Notes under the pieces: generated by a model
The model's input: the letters and a program-made list of their open reading frames with translations, nothing else
Database searches by the model: none
What the model was told of the DNA's origin: nothing
DNA from: Thermoflexales bacterium
GTDB lineage: Bacteria; Chloroflexota; Anaerolineae; Fen-1058
Direction: 5' to 3'
Length of the DNA stretch: 25,526 bases
Assembly (NCBI GenBank): GCA_016931085.1
Contig: JAFGFO010000461.1
Location: forward strand, 1-25,526
Position numbers and translations under genes: made by a program
Part shown: piece after piece, positions 22,909-25,526 of the stretch
How positions within the stretch are numbered: the stretch's first letter is position 1
Layout: each line of letters starts with the position of its first letter

Positions 22909-23619
22909 ATGCTTGCAACGATTCAACAACTGTGGTCGGCTTTCCTCTTGCGGGAGGAAACTTATGCCCAGATGCGAGACGATGCCAAGCGGGTGCAGCG
23001 CGCCATCGTCCTCATCCTCGTCGTGGGCGTGATCGTGGGCGCCGTGAGCGCCTGGAACCAGATCGTCGATTGGGGCTTTTCACCTAGTATGGACCGCATG
23101 CAGGAGATTGTTTTGAAACACCTGGTGCGGATGCCGTGGTACGCGGAAATGAGCACGGAGCCTCAAGCGGTCGACGGCTTCAAGCAAGGCTACAACATGG
23201 GCTGGCAGATCGCCAAGGCGGTTGCGCCCAGCCCAACCGCCTTGGCCAATCTCATCACCACCCCGCTGAGCTTGTTGATCGGCTGGCTGGTCTATGGTGT
23301 CCTGGTACACCTGTCGGCGCGCCTGCTGGGTGGGCAGGCTGACCTGGGGCAAACGCTTGGCTGCACAGCCCTGTCCGTCGCGCCACAATTGCTCAACCTG
23401 ATCATGCTTATCCCCTATGCCACGGCAGCTGGCATCGGTGTGTGGGCCCTGGCCTGCAACTTTGTGGCTGTCAAGACGGCCCATAGACTGACTACAGAAC
23501 GCACCCTGATCGCTATCTTTCTGCCGTGGGCTGTGGCGATCTTGCTCGGCGTTTCATTCGCTTGCTGTGGGACAGCTGTGATTATACCTGCCACAGCAGG
23601 CATGGGAGGTGGACGATGA
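22909..23619 (+). CDS. Yip1-like multi-span membrane protein
   Basis: This 236-residue protein has a cytosolic N-terminus with SAFLLREETYAQMRDDAKRVQRAIV, a membrane helix at about 31-49, a soluble segment (about 50-105), and four further helices (about 116-137, 145-163, 165-182 and 196-216), the arrangement of bacterial Yip1/DUF1282-type proteins. Its biochemical role is unknown. A very strong Shine-Dalgarno, AAAGGAGGTT, precedes the ATG. Its stop overlaps the start of a second protein of the same general build (ATGA), so the two are probably made in equal amounts and may form a complex. Confidence 0.82.
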   Translation: MLATIQQLWSAFLLREETYAQMRDDAKRVQRAIVLILVVGVIVGAVSAWNQIVDWGFSPSMDRMQEIVLKHLVRMPWYAEMSTEPQAVDGFKQGYNMGWQIAKAVAPSPTALANLITTPLSLLIGWLVYGVLVHLSARLLGGQADLGQTLGCTALSVAPQLLNLIMLIPYATAAGIGVWALACNFVAVKTAHRLTTERTLIAIFLPWAVAILLGVSFACCGTAVIIPATAGMGGGR

Positions 23620-24404
23620 ACGAGTTGCTCACCTTTGCACGTGGTGTGTTGACCCTCGACGATGCCACCTTCGCAGCTCACGTCAAATCGGCTGACGCGC
23701 TCAAGCGCGGGCTGGGAATCATGGCCGCAGTGGCGCTGCTGGCCAGCCTGTTCACCTTCGTGGGGAATGTCGTCGAGGGCTTCCAGCCGGTGGACATGGC
23801 CGAGATCCAGCGCCAAATCGAGCAGTCTTTGGAACAACAGAGGCAGTTCAATCCGGCCTTGCAGGATCCCGAGGTGCGGAAAATGATCGAGGGCAGTATC
23901 AGCGAAGGAATCGCCATCGGCACAGAGATCTCCGAGGAGCCGACGAACCTGGCCTTTTTGCCGGCCTGGCTGGGGAATCTGCTGCAAGCGATCGGCGCGT
24001 GGCTTTCCCAGCCGCTGGCCTGGCTGGGCGGTTGGGCCTGGTACGCGCTGTGGGTGCTGCTCTTTGCCAAGCTGCTGGGAGGGCGGGCGACGCTGCAGCG
24101 CATGCTCGGCGCGACGACCTTGTTTGCCGTGCCGCACGTCTTTGACATCGCTCTCGACTTGTTGAATCTGCTGGGTCGGCTCATCCCGGCGGTCAGTTGC
24201 GTGTTCGGCCCGCTGGCCTGGCTGGCCGGCCTGCTCACCTTCGCCTGGGGCGTGGCCGTCTATGTCAAAGCCACCGCTGTCGCCAACGACTTTAGCGCCG
24301 GGCGGGCGTTCGCCGCGGCGATCCTGCCGCTGGTGCTGGTGGCCTTACTGACCTTGATAGGGCTGGTCGTGCTGATGATCGTCTTGAGCCTGGGATCGAA
24401 CTAG
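23616..24404 (+). CDS. second Yip1-like membrane protein
   Basis: A 262-residue protein paralogous in layout to the preceding one: a short N-terminal soluble part (MNELLTFARGVLTLDDATF), one helix (about 34-56), a charged and glutamine-rich loop of about 60 residues (EIQRQIEQSLEQQRQFNPALQDPEVRKMIEG), then several helices including LGGRATLQRMLGATTLFAVPHVFDI, which parallels LGGQADLGQTLGCTALSVAPQLLNL of its partner. The open frame extends 30 codons upstream, but the ATG at 23616 has GGAGGTGGACG before it and overlaps the previous stop by four bases. Function unknown; an intrinsic terminator follows. Confidence 0.82.
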   Translation: MNELLTFARGVLTLDDATFAAHVKSADALKRGLGIMAAVALLASLFTFVGNVVEGFQPVDMAEIQRQIEQSLEQQRQFNPALQDPEVRKMIEGSISEGIAIGTEISEEPTNLAFLPAWLGNLLQAIGAWLSQPLAWLGGWAWYALWVLLFAKLLGGRATLQRMLGATTLFAVPHVFDIALDLLNLLGRLIPAVSCVFGPLAWLAGLLTFAWGVAVYVKATAVANDFSAGRAFAAAILPLVLVALLTLIGLVVLMIVLSLGSN

Positions 24405-24438
24405 AAATTGAGTTTTTTTCCTAATGACTCGGTTTCTG

Positions 24439-24486
24439 AAAAGGTCATCCTCTGCGTAGAAATTACGGAGGGGATGGCCCTTTTTT
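24439..24486 (+). terminator. rho-independent terminator after the Yip1-like pair
   Basis: AAAAGG-TCATCC pairs with GGATGG-CCCTTTT (with G-U pairs and a small bulge), an inner CGTA/TACG stem follows, and six T residues come directly after. It is 35 nt past the stop of the second gene. Confidence 0.8.
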
Positions 24487-24534
24487 ACGTAATTTTTCAC
24501 CAACCGTCCCTCTAAAAATCCAGGCTTTATACGC

Positions 24535-24563
24535 TTCACAAGCGCGCTGCGGTCGGTTATACT
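24535..24563 (+). promoter_or_regulatory. promoter of cheD
   Basis: TTCACA (24535-24540) and TATACT (24558-24563) are 17 bp apart. The expected start is near 24570, with a leader of about 24 nt. Confidence 0.65.
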
Positions 24564-24593
24564 GAATAGAAATGGATACCCAATGAGTATGTC

Positions 24594-25088
24594 ATGACTG
24601 AAAATACACACCCTGTCTTTATCGGAGAGATCGTGACCAGCAATGCGCCGGATGATGTGTTGGTAGCCTATGGACTGGGATCGTGCGTGGCGGTGTGCCT
24701 GTACGATGTGCAGGCCAGGGTGGGGGGAATGTTGCACGCGCTGTTGCCCACGGCCAATGGAAACGGGCGCAGCGGCAAGCCCACCAAGTACGTCGATCAG
24801 GGTGTGCCGCTGCTGGTCGAAACGCTGCTAAGCCTGGGCGCCAAGCGCCACAGGCTGGCCGCCACACTGTGCGGCGGCGCATGGATGCTGAACGGCTCCG
24901 GCGACAGCGGGCAAAAGCACATCGGCGCGCTCAACGTGCAGGCTGCCCAAGCTGCCTTACACGCCGAGCGCATCCGGGTCAAGGCTCACGCCACCGGCGG
25001 GAGCACTGGCCGTACAGTCAGGCTGATCCTGGCCGATGGGACTGTGATGGTGAAGATGATGGGGGAGGGCGAGCGCCCCGTGACCTGA
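24594..25088 (+). CDS. cheD: chemoreceptor glutamine deamidase CheD
   Basis: CheD converts glutamine side chains of chemoreceptors to glutamate and can interact with CheC. The 164-residue protein has the family core VAYGLGSCVAVCLYDVQARVGGMLHALLP, with the catalytic cysteine C31 and histidine H48 at the same distance (17) as in the Thermotoga enzyme (C27, H44). The threonine of that triad, six residues before the cysteine, is alanine here. GGAWMLN and ATGGSTGRTVRLILADGTVMVK are the further conserved blocks. The Shine-Dalgarno is weak. It stands after its own promoter and before a CheY-like gene, but no receptor or CheC is in the window. Confidence 0.92.
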   Translation: MTENTHPVFIGEIVTSNAPDDVLVAYGLGSCVAVCLYDVQARVGGMLHALLPTANGNGRSGKPTKYVDQGVPLLVETLLSLGAKRHRLAATLCGGAWMLNGSGDSGQKHIGALNVQAAQAALHAERIRVKAHATGGSTGRTVRLILADGTVMVKMMGEGERPVT

Positions 25089-25153
25089 GTGGCGATGCAA
25101 ACACAATTGCAACAAAACTGCTACAAAACACTAATGGCACGCGGCGCGTTTTG

Positions 25154-25162
25154 TGCTATGAT
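25154..25162 (+). promoter_or_regulatory. possible extended -10 promoter of the response regulator gene
   Basis: TGCTATGAT is an extended -10-like element 33 bp before the start codon at 25196. There is no clear -35, so co-transcription with cheD is equally possible. Confidence 0.45.
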
Positions 25163-25195
25163 AAGGATGGGCAAATGATACCCAAGGAGGCTGCG

Positions 25196-25526
25196 ATGTC
25201 CAAAGTAATGATTGTTGACGACAGCATGTTTATGCGAAATAACCTGTGCAAGCTGCTGACTCAAAACGGTTACGAGACCGTCACAGCCGCCGATGGCCAG
25301 CAGGCCGTCGATGCCTATCGCTCGAGCAAGCCCGACCTGGTGCTGATGGACATCACCATGCCCGTCATGAACGGCATGGACGCCCTGGCCCAGATTCGCA
25401 TTCTCGACCCCCAGGCACAAGTCATCATGCTCACGGCGCTGGATCAACAGTTGATCGCGGCGCGTGCCGTGCACATGGGCGCCAAGGATTTCTTGGTCAA
25501 GCCTGTCCCGCCGGCTATGCTGCTGA
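25196..25526 (+). CDS. CheY-like response regulator receiver domain (runs off the window)
   Basis: The frame begins MSKVMIVDDSMFMRNNL and stays open to the last base (110 codons). It has the receiver-domain acidic pair D8-D9, the phosphorylated aspartate in LVLMDITMPVMNG (D52), the T of MLTALD and the lysine of FLVKPVPP. AAGGAGG lies 5 nt before ATG. The visible part is nearly one whole receiver; whether an output domain follows cannot be seen. With cheD next to it, a role in chemotaxis or a related sensory pathway is likely. Confidence 0.93.
   Translation, partial: MSKVMIVDDSMFMRNNLCKLLTQNGYETVTAADGQQAVDAYRSSKPDLVLMDITMPVMNGMDALAQIRILDPQAQVIMLTALDQQLIAARAVHMGAKDFLVKPVPPAMLL

Overview
The window reads as a chromosomal segment of a GC-rich, free-living bacterium, most likely a member of the Chloroflexota (Anaerolineae/Caldilineae-like). 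This is an inference from gene style, the oligopeptide-type sugar importer, the LacI-fold sensor protein and the many short imperfect repeats between genes; no rRNA or other phylogenetic marker is present. There is no tRNA, rRNA, CRISPR array, insertion sequence or phage gene.

Layout. (1) 1-1575: a possible tail of an upstream gene, then a PLP-dependent fold-type II enzyme on the plus strand. (2) 4569-1668, minus: a housekeeping cluster tgt, uppP and an orphan PstS-like binding protein, read from a perfect TTGACA-N17-TATAAT promoter that seems to make a leaderless mRNA. (3) 7638-4675, minus: a 987-residue signalling protein joining a LacI-type sugar-binding domain without HTH to a GAF-like region, PAS and a SpoIIE/RsbU-type PP2C phosphatase. 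(4) 16158-7974, minus: an operon for a lipoprotein solute receptor, two permeases, two ATPases and a GH2 beta-glucuronidase. (5) 16415-19678, plus, divergent from (4): LacI-type regulator, GH88 unsaturated glucuronyl hydrolase and zinc dehydrogenase. (6) 19855-21015: class I/II aminotransferase. (7) 22677-21062, minus: a HemN-like radical SAM protein coupled to a small membrane zinc-ribbon protein. (8) 22909-24404: two translationally coupled Yip1-like membrane proteins, with a terminator. (9) 24594-end: cheD and a truncated CheY-like regulator.

Regions 4 and 5 form one divergent uronic-acid utilisation locus. An Opp-family ABC importer would bring in oligosaccharides; the GH88 enzyme would remove unsaturated uronates left by polysaccharide lyases, GusA would remove saturated beta-glucuronate, and the dehydrogenase would oxidise a product. 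No extracellular lyase lies in the window. The two promoters stand back to back with -35 boxes 10 bp apart, and three copies of GTAAATTA lie over or next to them, a good candidate operator set. The LacI-PP2C protein just beyond the operon may sense a related sugar and signal through a partner-switching (STAS/anti-sigma) system.

Structure beyond genes is unusually rich: near-consensus promoters, two of them apparently leaderless; a 17-bp hairpin unit repeated five times that makes up nearly all of a 5' UTR; two 34-nt hairpins whose stems differ by compensatory changes; and simple-sequence repeats that have become protein-coding in pstS, tgt and the radical SAM gene.
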